From Candidatus Altarchaeota archaeon (lineage in GTDB: Archaea > Altiarchaeota > Altiarchaeia > IMC4 > QMZM01), in NCBI GenBank assembly GCA_015523055.1, contig WALD01000040.1:1-12932 (forward strand): a DNA stretch of 12,932 nt, written 5' to 3'. Position 1 is the stretch's first letter; each line of letters opens with the position of its first letter. A model generated the notes under the pieces. It saw only the letters and a program-made list of their open reading frames with translations, was not told where the DNA came from and did not search any database. Below are positions 12,910 to 12,932 of the stretch, piece by piece. A program made the position numbers and the translations under genes.

Positions 12910-12932
12910 GCAAAAATGTATATGTTTAATAC

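Noticed and set aside
12787..12932. tRNA or other known RNA at the right edge
   Set aside because: No cloverleaf, T-loop or recognised RNA motif could be fitted, although short stems exist.
1..12932. CRISPR array
   Set aside because: No series of regularly spaced repeats of 24-40 bp is present; the only long repeat is the 25-bp pair 646 bp apart.

Overview
The window is archaeal. It carries archaeal-type adenylate kinase (AdkA), ribosomal protein eL34, a DUF106/EMC3-like membrane protein, archaeal phosphopantetheine adenylyltransferase, a FlaI/TadA-type secretion ATPase and a heavily N-glycosylatable surface protein. Many start codons sit about 20-30 nt downstream of an A/T-rich TATA box with no clear Shine-Dalgarno, the pattern of leaderless archaeal transcripts. 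Nothing here fixes the phylum; an uncultured euryarchaeal or DPANN-grade lineage is a reasonable guess.

Layout. 1-430 (-): start of a secreted repeat protein that runs off the left edge. 563-1084 (+): winged-helix regulator, divergent from it. 1071-1741: a cassette bounded by an exact 25-bp direct repeat, holding a frameshifted PIN-domain toxin gene (+) and a tiny basic ORF (-), each with a promoter-like box just inside a repeat. 1719-4581 (-): pyrimidine genes pyrK, pyrC and pyrF. 4631-4899 (+): second decayed PIN gene. 4912-6008 (+): coaD-coaB, two coenzyme A steps with a 4-nt overlap. 6143-7945 (+): Kef/CPA2-type cation/proton antiporter with an RCK domain. 7951-8142 (+): remnant of a TnpB C-terminus. 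8175-10906 (+): pilin-like surface glycoprotein followed by a secretion ATPase. 10996-12415 (+): adkA, DUF106/EMC3-like gene and rpl34e. 12416-12932: a structured intergenic stretch, a small tail-anchored membrane protein, and a 93-bp sequence with the shape of a miniature insertion element.

How it fits together. The pyr and coa groups are housekeeping biosynthesis. The glycoprotein plus ATPase suggests a type IV pilus-like surface or secretion system whose platform protein is not in the window. adkA-DUF106-rpl34e is a conserved archaeal neighbourhood, here joined to the ATPase. Mobile or toxin-antitoxin debris (two PIN genes, a TnpB tail, the repeat-bounded cassette, the possible mini-element) sits in the gaps between these blocks. 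The most interesting object is the repeat-bounded PIN cassette at 1071-1741: the repeat contains the stop codons of both flanking convergent genes, so the insertion left both proteins intact. The window also has about 29 GAATTC hexamers by hand count, several times the chance expectation; three of them stand exactly 16 bp apart in front of the regulator gene.
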